DNA of 64,000 bases from Streptomyces sp. NBC_00370 (GCF_036084755.1 NZ_CP107968.1:992001-1056000), one strand, 5' to 3'. Shown: positions 34,498 to 43,305, counted from the stretch's first letter. Numbers and translations are program-made. The notes: a model not told the origin generated them from the sequence alone.

Positions 34498-35685
34498 ATG
34501 AACACCACCCGGCACGACTGGATCAGCACACCCATCACCGAGGACATCGTGCGCGGCGCACTCGAACTGGAGCGGACCCCCCAGGGGGTGCTGCCGCACC
34601 GGCTGCCCGCCTGGGCGCGCGCCCAGTACTCCGACGGACAGCTGGCCATGGCGGAGTCCCAGCCGTCCGGTGTGCGGCTGGCGTTCCGTACCCGGGCCAC
34701 CGCCGTCGAACTCGAAACCCTGCGCACCAAGCCGTCCTACGAGGGCGCGCCGCTGCGTCCCGACGGGGTGTACGACCTGCTCGTCGACGGTGAACTGACC
34801 GGCCAGGCCGGTGTGAGCGGCGGCAACGTCCTGCACATCGACATGACCACCGGCACGGCGAACTTGGAACCGGGCCCGCCCGGCACGCTCCGCTTCGACG
34901 AACTGCCCGCCAGGGACAAGGACATCGAGATCTGGCTGCCGTACAACGAGACCACCCAGCTCGTCGCGCTGCGCACCGACGCGCCCGTCGAACCCGCCCC
35001 GGACCGGGGCCGCAAGGTGTGGCTGCACCACGGGAGTTCGATCAGCCACGGCTCCAACTCCGCGAGCCCCACCACGACCTGGCCCGCGCTGGCCGCGTCC
35101 CTCGGCACGGTGGAGCTGATCAATCTCGGGCTCGGCGGCAGCGCGCTGCTCGACCCGTTCACCGCCCGCACCATGCGGGACACCCCGGCCGACCTGATCA
35201 GCGTCAAGATCGGCATCAATCTCGTCAACGCCGACCTGATGCGGCTGCGCGCCTTCACCCCGGCCGTGCACGGCTTCCTCGACACCATCCGTGAGGGGCA
35301 CCCCACCGCACCGCTGCTGGTCGTCTCCCCCGTCCACTGCCCCATCCACGAGGACACCCCCGGCCCCAGCGCCCCGGACTTCAGCGACATCTCCGAGGGC
35401 ACGCTGCGGTTCAGGGCGGCCGGCGATCCGGCGGAGCGCGCGGTGGGGAAGCTGACGCTGGGCGTCATCCGCGAGGAGCTGGCCCGCATCGTCGCGCAGC
35501 GGTCGGCGGACGACCCTCATCTGCACTACCTCGACGGCAACGACCTGTACGGCCCGGAGGACTACGCCGAGCTTCCCCTGCCCGACCAGCTCCACCCGGA
35601 CCCGGCGGGGCAGCGGCGCATCGGCGAGAACTTCGCCCGGCTCGCGTTCGGCGCCGACGGTCCCTTCGTGGCCAAGACCGACTGA
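34498..35685 (+). CDS. SGNH/GDSL-family hydrolase (two-domain acylesterase)
   Basis: A 395-residue hydrolase. An N-terminal beta-sandwich (about 1-170) precedes an SGNH domain. The blocks are HHGSSISHG (block I Ser), LGLGGS (Gly), KIGINL (Asn) and DQLHPDPAG with the Asp-x-x-His pair. The first-block GDS appears as GSS, a common variation. The two-domain layout resembles carbohydrate acetylesterases. No signal peptide is visible, so it would be cytoplasmic. Substrate not known. Downstream sequence (35686-35760) has short repeated GACCGACTG units. Confidence 0.83.
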   Translation: MNTTRHDWISTPITEDIVRGALELERTPQGVLPHRLPAWARAQYSDGQLAMAESQPSGVRLAFRTRATAVELETLRTKPSYEGAPLRPDGVYDLLVDGELTGQAGVSGGNVLHIDMTTGTANLEPGPPGTLRFDELPARDKDIEIWLPYNETTQLVALRTDAPVEPAPDRGRKVWLHHGSSISHGSNSASPTTTWPALAASLGTVELINLGLGGSALLDPFTARTMRDTPADLISVKIGINLVNADLMRLRAFTPAVHGFLDTIREGHPTAPLLVVSPVHCPIHEDTPGPSAPDFSDISEGTLRFRAAGDPAERAVGKLTLGVIREELARIVAQRSADDPHLHYLDGNDLYGPEDYAELPLPDQLHPDPAGQRRIGENFARLAFGADGPFVAKTD

Positions 35686-35903
35686 GACCGGACGGGACCG
35701 ACTGGGACCGACTGAGGCCGGTTGAGACCGGGCCAGGACCATCCAGGACCGGACGAGCAGAATCGCGGGTCCACGGCGCGTCACTTCCCGATCACGCGTG
35801 TCTCTTCGATACTGAATGCTGACTGACCGCTGCGAGAAGACCGACGTCAACCGCCATGAGCCTGTCCCCGGGGCCTGGCCGGTACCGCACCCAGGAGGAC
35901 CCT

Positions 35904-36896
35904 GTGAAGATGCTCATCAACGTGCCGGAAACCGTGGTCGACGACGCGCTGCGCGGGATGGCGGCGGCGCATCCGGACCTCGCCGTGGACGTGGCGAACC
36001 GCGTGGTGGTACGGCGCGACGCGCCCGTCGCCGGCAAGGTCGGCCTCGTCTCGGGCGGCGGCTCGGGACACGAGCCGCTGCACGGCGGGTTCGTCGGCCC
36101 GGGGATGCTCTCCGCCGCGTGTCCCGGCGAGGTGTTCACCAGTCCCGTGCCCGACCAGATGGTGCGGGCCGCCGCGGCCGTGGACAGCGGCGCGGGCGTG
36201 CTGTTCATCGTGAAGAACTACACCGGCGACGTCCTCAACTTCGACATGGCGGCCGAGCTCGCCGAGGACGAGGGCGTCCAGGTCGCGAAGGTCCTGGTCA
36301 ACGATGACGTGGCGGTCACCGACAGCCTGTTCACGGCCGGCCGGCGCGGTACGGGTGCCACGCTCTTCGTCGAGAAACTGGCGGGCGCCGCGGCCGAGGA
36401 GGGCGCGCCGCTGGAGCGGGTCGAGGCCATCGCGCGGCAGGTCAACGAGTCGTCGCGCAGCTTCGGCGTCGCGCTGACCGCCGTCAGTACGCCGGCCAAG
36501 GGCAGCCCGACGTTCGACCTGCCGCAGGGCGAGCTGGAGCTGGGCATCGGCATCCACGGCGAGCCGGGCCGTGAGCGGCGCGCCATGATGACGTCCCGCG
36601 AGATCGCGGACTTCGCGGTGAACGCGGTCCTGGAGGACCTGAAGCCGACGGGCCCGGTACTCGCGCTGGTCAACGGCATGGGCGGCACCCCGCTGCTGGA
36701 GCTGTACGGATTCAACGCCGAGGTGCAGCGGGTGCTGGGCGAGCGGGGTGTGTCGGTGGCTCGTACGCTCGTCGGGAACTATGTGACCTCGCTCGACATG
36801 GCGGGCTGCTCGGTGACCCTGTGCCAGGTCGACGAGGACCTGCTGCGACTGTGGGACGCGCCGGTGCAGACCCCCGCGCTCCGCTGGGGTCGCTGA
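35904..36896 (+). CDS. dhaK: Dihydroxyacetone kinase subunit DhaK
   Basis: A 330-residue substrate-binding subunit. His218 in GIGIHGEPG forms the covalent hemiaminal with dihydroxyacetone, and His56 in GSGHEP sits at the active site; both have the same numbers as in E. coli DhaK. The GTG at 35904 follows AGGAGG and gives the family length; upstream in-frame ATGs are unlikely. It is the first gene of dhaK-dhaL-dhaM. Together they phosphorylate dihydroxyacetone with phosphoenolpyruvate through the PTS. Confidence 0.95.
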   Translation: MKMLINVPETVVDDALRGMAAAHPDLAVDVANRVVVRRDAPVAGKVGLVSGGGSGHEPLHGGFVGPGMLSAACPGEVFTSPVPDQMVRAAAAVDSGAGVLFIVKNYTGDVLNFDMAAELAEDEGVQVAKVLVNDDVAVTDSLFTAGRRGTGATLFVEKLAGAAAEEGAPLERVEAIARQVNESSRSFGVALTAVSTPAKGSPTFDLPQGELELGIGIHGEPGRERRAMMTSREIADFAVNAVLEDLKPTGPVLALVNGMGGTPLLELYGFNAEVQRVLGERGVSVARTLVGNYVTSLDMAGCSVTLCQVDEDLLRLWDAPVQTPALRWGR

Positions 36897-36930
36897 AGCG
36901 CCGTCCGAGACAGGACAGTCCGCACAAGGC

Positions 36931-36960
36931 AGTCCGACCCAGGACAGTCCGACCCAGGAC
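36931..36960 (+). repeat. 15-bp tandem repeat, two perfect copies
   Basis: AGTCCGACCCAGGAC is repeated head to tail, with a third degenerate copy upstream from 36917. It fills most of the 92-nt gap between dhaK and dhaL and may reflect slippage or a spacer that sets translation of dhaL. Confidence 0.6.
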
Positions 36961-36988
36961 AGAACGACTCACGGTTCGAGGAGATCAC

Positions 36989-37618
36989 GTGCCTGACCAG
37001 GAACCCGACCCGACGCTCGACGCCGCCTTCTTCCGCCGCTGGCTCATCGCCACAGCGGCGGCGGTCGAGCGGGAGGCCGACCGGCTGACCGAGCTGGACT
37101 CGGCGATCGGCGACGCCGACCACGGCAGCAACCTGCAGCGCGGCTTCCGGGCCGTGACCGCCGTACTGGAGAAGGAGTCGCCGGCCACGCCCGCCGCCGT
37201 ACTGACCCTGGCGGGCCGGCAGCTGATCTCCACCGTGGGCGGCGCCTCGGGACCGCTGTACGGGACGCTGCTGCGGCGTACGGGCAAGGCGCTCGGCGAC
37301 GAGCCCGAGGTCAGCCACGCCACGCTGGCCGAGGCGCTCGGCGCGGGTGTCGCGGCCGTGGCCCAGCTCGGCGGTGCCAAGGCCGGCGACAAGACGATGC
37401 TGGACGCGCTGGAGCCGGCGGTCACCGCGCTCGGCACGTCGTTCGGGGCGGCGGCCGAGGCGGCGGAGGCCGGCGCCGCGGCGACCGTGCCGATGCAGGC
37501 GCACAAGGGCAGGGCGAGCTATCTCGGGGAGCGCAGCATCGGGCACCAGGACCCCGGCGCGACGTCCGCCGCCCTGCTGATCGCGGCGCTCGGCACGGCC
37601 GCCGAGGAAAGCCGATGA
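36989..37618 (+). CDS. dhaL: Dihydroxyacetone kinase subunit DhaL
   Basis: A 209-residue ADP-binding subunit. The DSAIGDADHGSNLQRGF motif (about 33-49) supplies the aspartates that bind two magnesium ions and the nucleotide; the GGASGPLYGT loop is also present. The GTG at 36989 has GAGGAG five bases upstream. The stop overlaps dhaM (ATGA). In PTS-type kinases ADP stays bound to DhaL and is re-phosphorylated by DhaM. Confidence 0.95.
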   Translation: MPDQEPDPTLDAAFFRRWLIATAAAVEREADRLTELDSAIGDADHGSNLQRGFRAVTAVLEKESPATPAAVLTLAGRQLISTVGGASGPLYGTLLRRTGKALGDEPEVSHATLAEALGAGVAAVAQLGGAKAGDKTMLDALEPAVTALGTSFGAAAEAAEAGAAATVPMQAHKGRASYLGERSIGHQDPGATSAALLIAALGTAAEESR

Positions 37619-38025
37619 GCGTCGAGAAGCCCGTCGGCATCGTGCTCGTGTCGCACAGCGGACCGGTCGCCGCGGCCGTCGCCGAGCTGGCGCGCGGTCT
37701 CGCGGGCAGCGGCCCCGAGGCACCGCTCGCAGCGGCGGGCGGCACACCGGACGGCGGGCTCGGTACGAGTTCGGAGCTGATCACGGCGGCTGCCGCAGAG
37801 GTGGACAGGGGCGCGGGCGTGGCCCTGCTGGTCGACCTGGGCAGCGCCGTCCTGACGGTCAAGACGCTGCTGATCGACGGCGACGAACTCCCCGACGGCG
37901 CCCGCCTGATCGACGCGCCGTTCGTGGAGGGCGCGGTGGCCGCCGTGGTGACGGCATCGGCGGGCGGCGACCTGGACGCCGTGGAGGCCGCGGCAGCCGA
38001 GGCGTACTCGTACCGCAAGACGTAG
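37615..38025 (+). CDS. dhaM: PTS-dependent dihydroxyacetone kinase phosphotransferase subunit DhaM (EIIA-only form)
   Basis: A 136-residue subunit with only the mannose-type EIIA domain; the HPr-like and EI-like extensions of E. coli DhaM are absent. The phosphorylated His14 lies in VLVSHSGPVA. It receives phosphate from general HPr and passes it to the ADP on DhaL. It overlaps dhaL by ATGA. A frameshifted copy of its middle portion follows at 38088-38211. Confidence 0.93.
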   Translation: MSVEKPVGIVLVSHSGPVAAAVAELARGLAGSGPEAPLAAAGGTPDGGLGTSSELITAAAAEVDRGAGVALLVDLGSAVLTVKTLLIDGDELPDGARLIDAPFVEGAVAAVVTASAGGDLDAVEAAAAEAYSYRKT

Positions 38026-38087
38026 GAAGGCTCCGCGACGAGCTGCCGTCCGCGCTCGGGGCGGGCCGCATGCGGAGGCCGTGAGCC

Positions 38088-38211
38088 CTGCGGGCAGCAC
38101 GCCGGACGGCAGGCTCGTACGCGTTCGCAGCTGATCGCGACGGCTGCCGCCGAGGTGGACACGGGCTCGGGCGTCGCCCAGCCGGCCGACCTGGGCAACG
38201 CCGCGGGGGCG
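38088..38211 (+). pseudogene. Decayed partial duplicate of dhaM
   Basis: This stretch aligns with dhaM 37730-37850 at about four in five bases. Translated in pieces it gives AGSTPDGRL, then after a one-base deletion TRSQLIATAAAEVDTGSGV and PADLGNA, matching dhaM AGGTPDGGL, TSSELITAAAAEVDRGAGV and VDLGSA. There is no start or phosphorylated histidine. It is a relic of a tandem duplication or the remains of a second dhaM. It occupies the middle of the 325-bp gap 38026-38350, where I see nothing else. Confidence 0.75.
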
Positions 38212-38350
38212 CGCGGCGGCCACCGCGCGCCGGACGGGGCCGGGCGGACGGGCCGCAGGCCCGTCAACCCGCAGCACCATGGGCCCGCAGGACATGGCTC
38301 GATCTCGTCCTCGCCTTGCTCATCAGACGTCGCAGGCACAGGCTCGACCC

Positions 38351-39913
38351 ATGGACCGCGAGACGACAGATGCGAACGACGGCCGGGCGCTGCGGTGCCT
38401 GGTGACCGGGGCCACCGGGTACATCGGCGGGCGGCTGGTGCCCGAGCTGCTGGACGCCGGGCACCAGGTGCGCTGTCTGGCGCGCCGGCCGCACACGCTG
38501 CGCGACCATCCCTGGATCGACCGCGCCGAGGTGGTACGCGGCGACGTCACCGACGCCGAGTCGGTCGGCGAGGCGCTGCGCGGCATCGACGTGGCGTACT
38601 ACCTGGTGCACGCGCTGGGCGGCGGCCGGGACTTCGCCGCCACCGACCGGCACGCCGCGCAGGTCTTCGCCGAGCAGGCGCGCGCCCAGGGGGTGCGGCG
38701 CATCGTCTTCCTCGGGGCGCTCACCCCCGCCGGGGTGCCCGAGGCCGAGCTGTCGCCGCATCTTCGCTCGCGTACCGAGGTGGGCCGGATCCTGCTGGAT
38801 TCCGGCGTGCCGACGGCGGTCCTGCGGGCCGCCGTCATCATCGGGTCGGGTTCGGCGTCGTTCGAGATGCTGCGGTACCTGACCGAGCGGCTGCCGGTGA
38901 TGGTCACCCCGAGCTGGGTGCACACCACCATTCAGCCGATCGCCGTCCGCGATGTGCTGCGCTATCTGGTCGGCTGCGCCGCGCTCCCGGCCGATGTCAA
39001 CCGCACGTTCGACATCGGCGGCCCCGACGTGCTGACGTACCTCGACATGATGCGGCGCTACGCCGCTGTGGCCGGGCTGCCCCGGCGGCTGATTCTGCCT
39101 GTGCCGCTGCTGACGCCCCGGCTGTCCAGCCACTGGGTGGGGCTGGTCACGCCGGTGCCCCGGTCGATCGCCCGGCCGCTGGTGGAGTCGCTGCGCCACG
39201 AGGTCGTCTGTCACGAGCGGGACATCGCCCGGTACGTGCCGGATCCGCCGCAGGGTCTCTCCACCTTCGACCGGGCGGTCGAGCTGGCGCTTCGGCGTAT
39301 CCAGGACGCCGACGTGTCGACCCGCTGGTCGTCCGCCTCGGTGGCGGGCGCGCCGAGCGATCCGCTGCCGACGGATCCCGACTGGGCGGGCGGCAGTCTG
39401 TACACGGACCGGCGGCAGCGGGTGGTGGACGCTCCCCCGGAGGCGCTGTGGCGGGTCATCGAGGGGATCGGCGGGGAGAACGGCTGGTACTCGTTCCGGC
39501 AGGCGTGGGTGGTGCGGGGCTGGCTCGACCGGCTCGTCGGGGGTGTCGGACTGCGGCGCGGCCGGCGGGACGCGCGGCGGCTGCGGGTCGGTGACGCGCT
39601 GGACTTCTGGCGGGTCGAGGAGATCGAGCAGGGCAGGCTGCTGCGGCTGCGGGCCGAGATGCGGCTGCCCGGTCTTGCCTGGCTGGAGCTGCGGGCCGAC
39701 CCGGAGGGCGAAGGGCAGGCGGTCTTCCGGCAGCGGGCGCTGTTCCATCCGCAGGGGCTGCTGGGACACGCGTACTGGTGGAGCGTGTGGCCGTTCCACT
39801 CGGCGGTGTTCGGCGGTATGGCGCGCAACATCACGGGAGCGGCCCACGCGGCGGCCCAGGTGACCCCGCCCGGCCGGTCCGATCCGGGTCCTGTCACCGT
39901 CACGAAGCGGTGA
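38351..39913 (+). CDS. NAD(P)-binding SDR (atypical) fused to DUF2867
   Basis: A protein of about 520 residues. An atypical SDR domain (about 10-310) opens with VTGATGYIGGRLVPELL and includes VAYYLVHALGG and DVLTYLDMMRRY. The C-terminal part (about 345-505) is a DUF2867/SRPBCC-like fold with ENGWYSFRQAWVVRGWLDRLVGG. This fusion is common in actinobacteria and is annotated as a nucleoside-diphosphate-sugar epimerase, but no substrate is established. The start is uncertain: ATG 38351 begins just before the domain but has no good ribosome site; ATG 38279 or 38294 are possible. Confidence 0.82.
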   Translation: MDRETTDANDGRALRCLVTGATGYIGGRLVPELLDAGHQVRCLARRPHTLRDHPWIDRAEVVRGDVTDAESVGEALRGIDVAYYLVHALGGGRDFAATDRHAAQVFAEQARAQGVRRIVFLGALTPAGVPEAELSPHLRSRTEVGRILLDSGVPTAVLRAAVIIGSGSASFEMLRYLTERLPVMVTPSWVHTTIQPIAVRDVLRYLVGCAALPADVNRTFDIGGPDVLTYLDMMRRYAAVAGLPRRLILPVPLLTPRLSSHWVGLVTPVPRSIARPLVESLRHEVVCHERDIARYVPDPPQGLSTFDRAVELALRRIQDADVSTRWSSASVAGAPSDPLPTDPDWAGGSLYTDRRQRVVDAPPEALWRVIEGIGGENGWYSFRQAWVVRGWLDRLVGGVGLRRGRRDARRLRVGDALDFWRVEEIEQGRLLRLRAEMRLPGLAWLELRADPEGEGQAVFRQRALFHPQGLLGHAYWWSVWPFHSAVFGGMARNITGAAHAAAQVTPPGRSDPGPVTVTKR

Positions 39914-39949
39914 CGCGAGCCCCCGCGCCACGCAGCCCCGAGCGAGCCC

Positions 39950-40354
39950 TTACGTGCTGTCGCCGCGCCGGTCGGTCCTGCGGGACAGCAGGTCCCGCAG
40001 CAGGCCCTCGTCGGCCGGCCCGAGTCCGGTGACGAAGCTGGTGAGGACGGCCGCCCGGTCGCCCGCGCTCTCCAGCACCTTGCGCATCCGCAGCGCCGCG
40101 AGGCCGGCCTCGTCCAGGGCCGCGCGCCATTCGAAGGCGCGGCCCGACCGCTGTCTGGTGACGGCGTGCTTGGCGTAGAGCCTGGTCAGGATGGTCATCA
40201 CCGTCGTGTAGGCGAGGTCGTCGCCGAGCCGGTGCCGCACCCAGTCGGCCGTCGCGGGTCCCGGCGCCTGGCGCAGCGCCGCGAGCACCAGCGACTCCAG
40301 TTCGCCCCTGCCGCGTCTGCGGGGGCCGCCGTGCGTACCGCCGTACTCCCCCAA
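39950..40354 (-). CDS. BlaI/MecI/CopY-family transcriptional repressor
   Basis: A 134-residue winged-helix repressor. Residues about 13-75 match the family: GELESLVLAALRQAPGPATADWVRHRLG, then YTTVMTILTRLYAKHAVTRQRSGRAFEW. The TTG at 40354 follows GGAGGGAG and is preferred to distant in-frame ATGs. No BlaR1/MecR1-type membrane protease gene adjoins, so the derepression signal is unknown. It is divergent from a TerD gene with a TACA-n4-TGTA dyad between them, the hallmark of this family's operators. Confidence 0.87.
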   Translation of the reverse strand: MGEYGGTHGGPRRRGRGELESLVLAALRQAPGPATADWVRHRLGDDLAYTTVMTILTRLYAKHAVTRQRSGRAFEWRAALDEAGLAALRMRKVLESAGDRAAVLTSFVTGLGPADEGLLRDLLSRRTDRRGDST

Positions 40355-40402
40355 CGCCGTCTCCCTCCGCCACGCTCGTCGGCCGCTCACCGGCCGCTGA
40401 CT

Positions 40403-40418
40403 TCTACAGTGTTGTAGA
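40403..40418. promoter_or_regulatory. BlaI-type operator between the repressor and TerD genes
   Basis: TCTACA-GTGT-TGTAGA, 6-bp arms, contains TACA...TGTA as in BlaI/MecI boxes. It lies 40 bp before the TerD start and 49 bp before the repressor start and could control both. Confidence 0.65.
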
Positions 40419-40457
40419 TTTTGGTTACGGTCACCAGCGCACATCAGGAGGAGCAGC

Positions 40458-41033
40458 GTGGGAGTTTCCCTGTCCAAAGGCGGCAATGTCTCGCTCACCA
40501 AGGAGGCACCCGGACTGACGGCGGTACTGGTCGGGCTCGGCTGGGACGTACGGACGACGACCGGCACCGACTACGACCTGGACGCCAGCGCCCTGCTGGT
40601 CAACGAGGCCGGCAAGGTCGGCACCGACCAGAACTTCGTCTTCTACAACAACCTCAAGAGCCCCGACGGATCCGTCGAGCACACCGGTGACAACCTCACC
40701 GGCGAGGGCGAGGGCGACGACGAGGTGGTCAAGGTGAATCTCGCGGCCGTGCCCGCCGAGGTCAGCAAGATCGTCTTCCCCGTCTCGATCCATGACGCGG
40801 AAAGCCGTGGGCAGAGTTTCGGCCAGGTCCGCAACGCGTTCATCCGCGTCGTCAACCAGGACGGCGGCGCCGAGCTGGCCCGCTACGACCTGAGCGAGGA
40901 CGCGGCGACGGAGACCGCGATGGTCTTCGGCGAGCTGTACCGCAACGGCGCGGAGTGGAAGTTCCGCGCGGTCGGCCAGGGATATGCCAGTGGACTGTCC
41001 GGAATCGCGGCCGACTTCGGCGTAGGCGTCTGA
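40458..41033 (+). CDS. TerD-family calcium-binding stress protein
   Basis: A 191-residue protein of the TerD/TerZ family. It starts with [19 protein letters not shown] and carries the calcium site [13 protein letters not shown], then [12 protein letters not shown] and a conserved end [12 protein letters not shown]. The GTG at 40458 follows AGGAGGAGC. The family is tied to tellurite resistance and general stress, and Streptomyces have many copies whose roles are poorly understood. Here it is a lone gene paired with a BlaI-type repressor rather than within a ter operon. A strong terminator follows. Confidence 0.92.
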   Translation: MGVSLSKGGNVSLTKEAPGLTAVLVGLGWDVRTTTGTDYDLDASALLVNEAGKVGTDQNFVFYNNLKSPDGSVEHTGDNLTGEGEGDDEVVKVNLAAVPAEVSKIVFPVSIHDAESRGQSFGQVRNAFIRVVNQDGGAELARYDLSEDAATETAMVFGELYRNGAEWKFRAVGQGYASGLSGIAADFGVGV

Positions 41034-41068
41034 CCGTACGGTCGGACCGCCGGGTCTCCAGGCGTCAC

Positions 41069-41100
41069 GTGGGGCACAGGGCAGCGGCCCTGTGCCCCAC
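41069..41100 (+). terminator. 14-bp-stem terminator after the TerD gene
   Basis: GTGGGGCACAGGGC and GCCCTGTGCCCCAC are perfect arms with the tetraloop AGCG, 36 nt past the stop. The remaining gap to 41249 shows no other clear signal. Confidence 0.75.
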
Positions 41101-41249
41101 TGCCATGTCGTAGTGGCATCGAGCCACGCCGGGGCGTCCGTTGGAGTCCGGCCGGTCCCCGCTGGGCATGGAGTCAGTGGCGCCTACAGGCGCCGCCCGT
41201 GCGACACCCGACCCACAGCACCGGGGACCCGAGCGGAACGAGGCGAGGC

Positions 41250-42119
41250 ATGCAGCCGCAGCACACCTGGGAGTTCACCGACGACCGAGGTCATCTGACC
41301 ACGGCAGCCGCAAGACCGGAGCGGGTGGTCGCCTACATACAGGCGGCAGCGACGCTCTGGGACCACGGTCTGCGCCCCTTGGGCATCTTCGGTTCGCACC
41401 ATGACGGCGACACCCCCGACGCGGCCAAGGCGGGTGAGCTGCCGCTGTCCGAGGTACGGAACTTCGGCGCGGGCAGCGGTATCGACCTGGACGGGCTGAT
41501 CGCCGCCGGGCCAGGTCTTGTGGTGGCCGTCAGCTACGGCGGCGGACAGATCTACGGCATCGATCCGGAGGCGGCCAAGCATCTGGAGGAGCAGGTCCCC
41601 GTCGTCGTCCTGGACGTGGGCAAGGACCGCACGCTCGCCGCGATCCGCGACCGGTTCGGCGAGCTGGCTTCGGCCCTGGGTGCTCCCCGGGAGCCGGCCG
41701 TCGCCGAGCTGGCGGCCGCCGAGGACCGGCTGCGGTCGCTGACGGCGGCCGGCGGCGGCCCCCGGGTGCTCGCCCTGTCGGCGGCCGACGCCGGCACGGC
41801 GTATCTGGCCCGCCCGCAGACCTGGCCGGACCTGCGGTTCCTGAGCGATCTCGGGGTCAGGCTCGTCGAACCGCCGGAAGGGCCTGGCGCCAACTGGTAC
41901 ACCGCACAGTGGTCCGAGGCCGCCGCGCTCGCGCCGGACATCGTGCTGGCGGACGTACGGGCCAACGCGGCGCCGCGCGAGCAGTTCGCGGACAACGAGC
42001 ACTGGCGGGCAATCGCCGGGCGGGCCCGGATCCTGCCGTGGAACCCGGAGACGCCGAGCAGCCATCATGCGCATGCCCGCCTCCTCGGCACGGTCGCCGA
42101 CGCCGTCGAGGACAATTAG
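41250..42119 (+). CDS. Signal-less siderophore-type substrate-binding-protein homologue
   Basis: A 289-residue protein of the FecB/BtuF helical-backbone binding fold. It has RPERVVAYIQAAATLWDHGLRPLGIFG at the N-terminus, the usual first-lobe start, and a second lobe from about 155. Unlike exported members it lacks a signal peptide and lipobox; the ATG at 41250 follows GAGGCGAGG, and no upstream signal can be added because the frame before it is not hydrophobic. No permease or ATPase gene is adjacent. A cytoplasmic role is implied, possibly binding an iron chelate or cofactor. Confidence 0.8.
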   Translation: MQPQHTWEFTDDRGHLTTAAARPERVVAYIQAAATLWDHGLRPLGIFGSHHDGDTPDAAKAGELPLSEVRNFGAGSGIDLDGLIAAGPGLVVAVSYGGGQIYGIDPEAAKHLEEQVPVVVLDVGKDRTLAAIRDRFGELASALGAPREPAVAELAAAEDRLRSLTAAGGGPRVLALSAADAGTAYLARPQTWPDLRFLSDLGVRLVEPPEGPGANWYTAQWSEAAALAPDIVLADVRANAAPREQFADNEHWRAIAGRARILPWNPETPSSHHAHARLLGTVADAVEDN

Positions 42120-42191
42120 CGGCGTACGACTCCGACGCTTGTCGGATCGTCGGACGATCCTCTGACGGACGGCTTCCATGCGACGGCTTTC

Positions 42192-42833
42192 ATGAACGTG
42201 CTCCTCACCGGCTTCGAACCGTTCGGCGGCGAGGAGGTCAATCCCTCCTGGGACGCGGTCTCGCTCGTGGCGGCGGCGCCGCCCGACGGGCTCGACATCA
42301 CGGCGGTCAGGCTGAGTTGTGTCTTCGGCACGGCGCTGGACGAGCTGCGCGCCGCCGTCGGGCGGACGGACCCCCGGCTGGTGCTGTGCGTGGGCCAGGC
42401 GGGCGGCAGGACCGGGCTCGCCGTGGAGCGGGTCGCCGTCAATGTGGACGACGCGAGGATCCCCGACAACGCGGGCAACCAGCCCGTCGACGAGCCGGTC
42501 GTCCCGGGCGGCCCCGTGGCGTATTTCGCGGCCCTGCCGGTGAAGGCCTGCGTCGAGGCGGTGCGGGCGGCGGGGCTGCCCGCGGCCGTCTCCCAGACGG
42601 CCGGGACCTTCGTGTGCAACCACGTGTTCTACGGGCTCGCGCATCTCATCGCCACCGAACGCCCGGCGCTGCGCGGCGGGTTCGTACATGTGCCGTTCGC
42701 CCCGCACCAGGTGACGGAGAAAGGGGAGCCGTCCATGGCGGTCGGCGACATCGCCACGGGGCTCGCCGCCGTGCTCAGCACGGCAGCGCGTACGACAACC
42801 GACCTGCGGGTCGTCGGAGGAGCGCTCCACTGA
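42192..42833 (+). CDS. pcp: Pyroglutamyl-peptidase I
   Basis: A 213-residue cysteine peptidase (family C15) that removes N-terminal pyroglutamate. The triad is complete: Glu79 in AVERVAVN, Cys142 in TAGTFVCN and His166 in FVHVPFAPHQ, each two residues before the classical 81/144/168 numbering. The TGFEPFGGE opening is typical. It is cytoplasmic. It follows the binding-protein homologue by 72 nt on the same strand and may be co-transcribed. Confidence 0.95.
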   Translation: MNVLLTGFEPFGGEEVNPSWDAVSLVAAAPPDGLDITAVRLSCVFGTALDELRAAVGRTDPRLVLCVGQAGGRTGLAVERVAVNVDDARIPDNAGNQPVDEPVVPGGPVAYFAALPVKACVEAVRAAGLPAAVSQTAGTFVCNHVFYGLAHLIATERPALRGGFVHVPFAPHQVTEKGEPSMAVGDIATGLAAVLSTAARTTTDLRVVGGALH

Positions 42834-42861
42834 GAAGCGCGGACTGACTACGGGGGCGGCT

Positions 42862-43305
42862 TCAGCAGCCGGGGAGGACGGCCTGCACGGTCTTGCCCGT
42901 GCCGGGACCGCGCAGCACCACGAACTGGTTCGAGAGCGCGCAGACGAGCGCGATGCCACGGCCGCTCTCGGCCGACGCGTTGTCCGTGTCCACCGTCTGG
43001 GCCGGCTCCGCCACGCGCAGCACCGGCCGGGCCGGGTTGTCGTCATGCACCTCTACGGTGACCTGGCCGTTTCCCACGCTCAGCCGGAGCCGGCAGCTGC
43101 CCCTGCCGTAGCGGGTGGCGTTGGTGACCAGTTCGGAGACGACGAGCTTGGCGTCGTCCATCTGATCGGCGGAGATCGGCTCACCGCAGCCGTGGTCGAG
43201 ATAGGCGCCGGTCAGATGACGCGCCCACCGGGCCGAGGTGTCGGATCTCGGCAGAAGATACGTCGCACGTGCGGCACGCCCGGGGGCGCGTCTGTGCGCA
43301 CGCAT
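42862..43305 (-). CDS. RsbW-like anti-sigma factor / HATPase_c protein
   Basis: A 147-residue serine-kinase-type ATPase. The N box is VVSELVTNATRYG and the G box DNASAESGRGIALVCALS, as in the many short Streptomyces ATP-binding regulators. The ATG at 43305 follows AGGGAG. Such proteins bind sigma factors or phosphorylate STAS antagonists; no partner is adjacent here. It is convergent with pcp and downstream of a TetR gene on the same strand. Confidence 0.88.
   Translation of the reverse strand: MRAHRRAPGRAARATYLLPRSDTSARWARHLTGAYLDHGCGEPISADQMDDAKLVVSELVTNATRYGRGSCRLRLSVGNGQVTVEVHDDNPARPVLRVAEPAQTVDTDNASAESGRGIALVCALSNQFVVLRGPGTGKTVQAVLPGC

Noticed and set aside
36917..36960. Possible CRISPR-like repeats between dhaK and dhaL
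   Set aside because: The 15-bp units are contiguous without spacers and there are only two perfect copies.
37615..38025. Truncation of dhaM
   Set aside because: The short length is the normal EIIA-only form in actinobacteria, with the active histidine and a proper stop, so it is not a broken gene.
38155..39594. 479-codon frame over the SDR-DUF2867 gene
   Set aside because: Shadow in another plus frame; composition is Arg/Ala/Gly-rich and the true gene has a Rossmann motif in its own frame.
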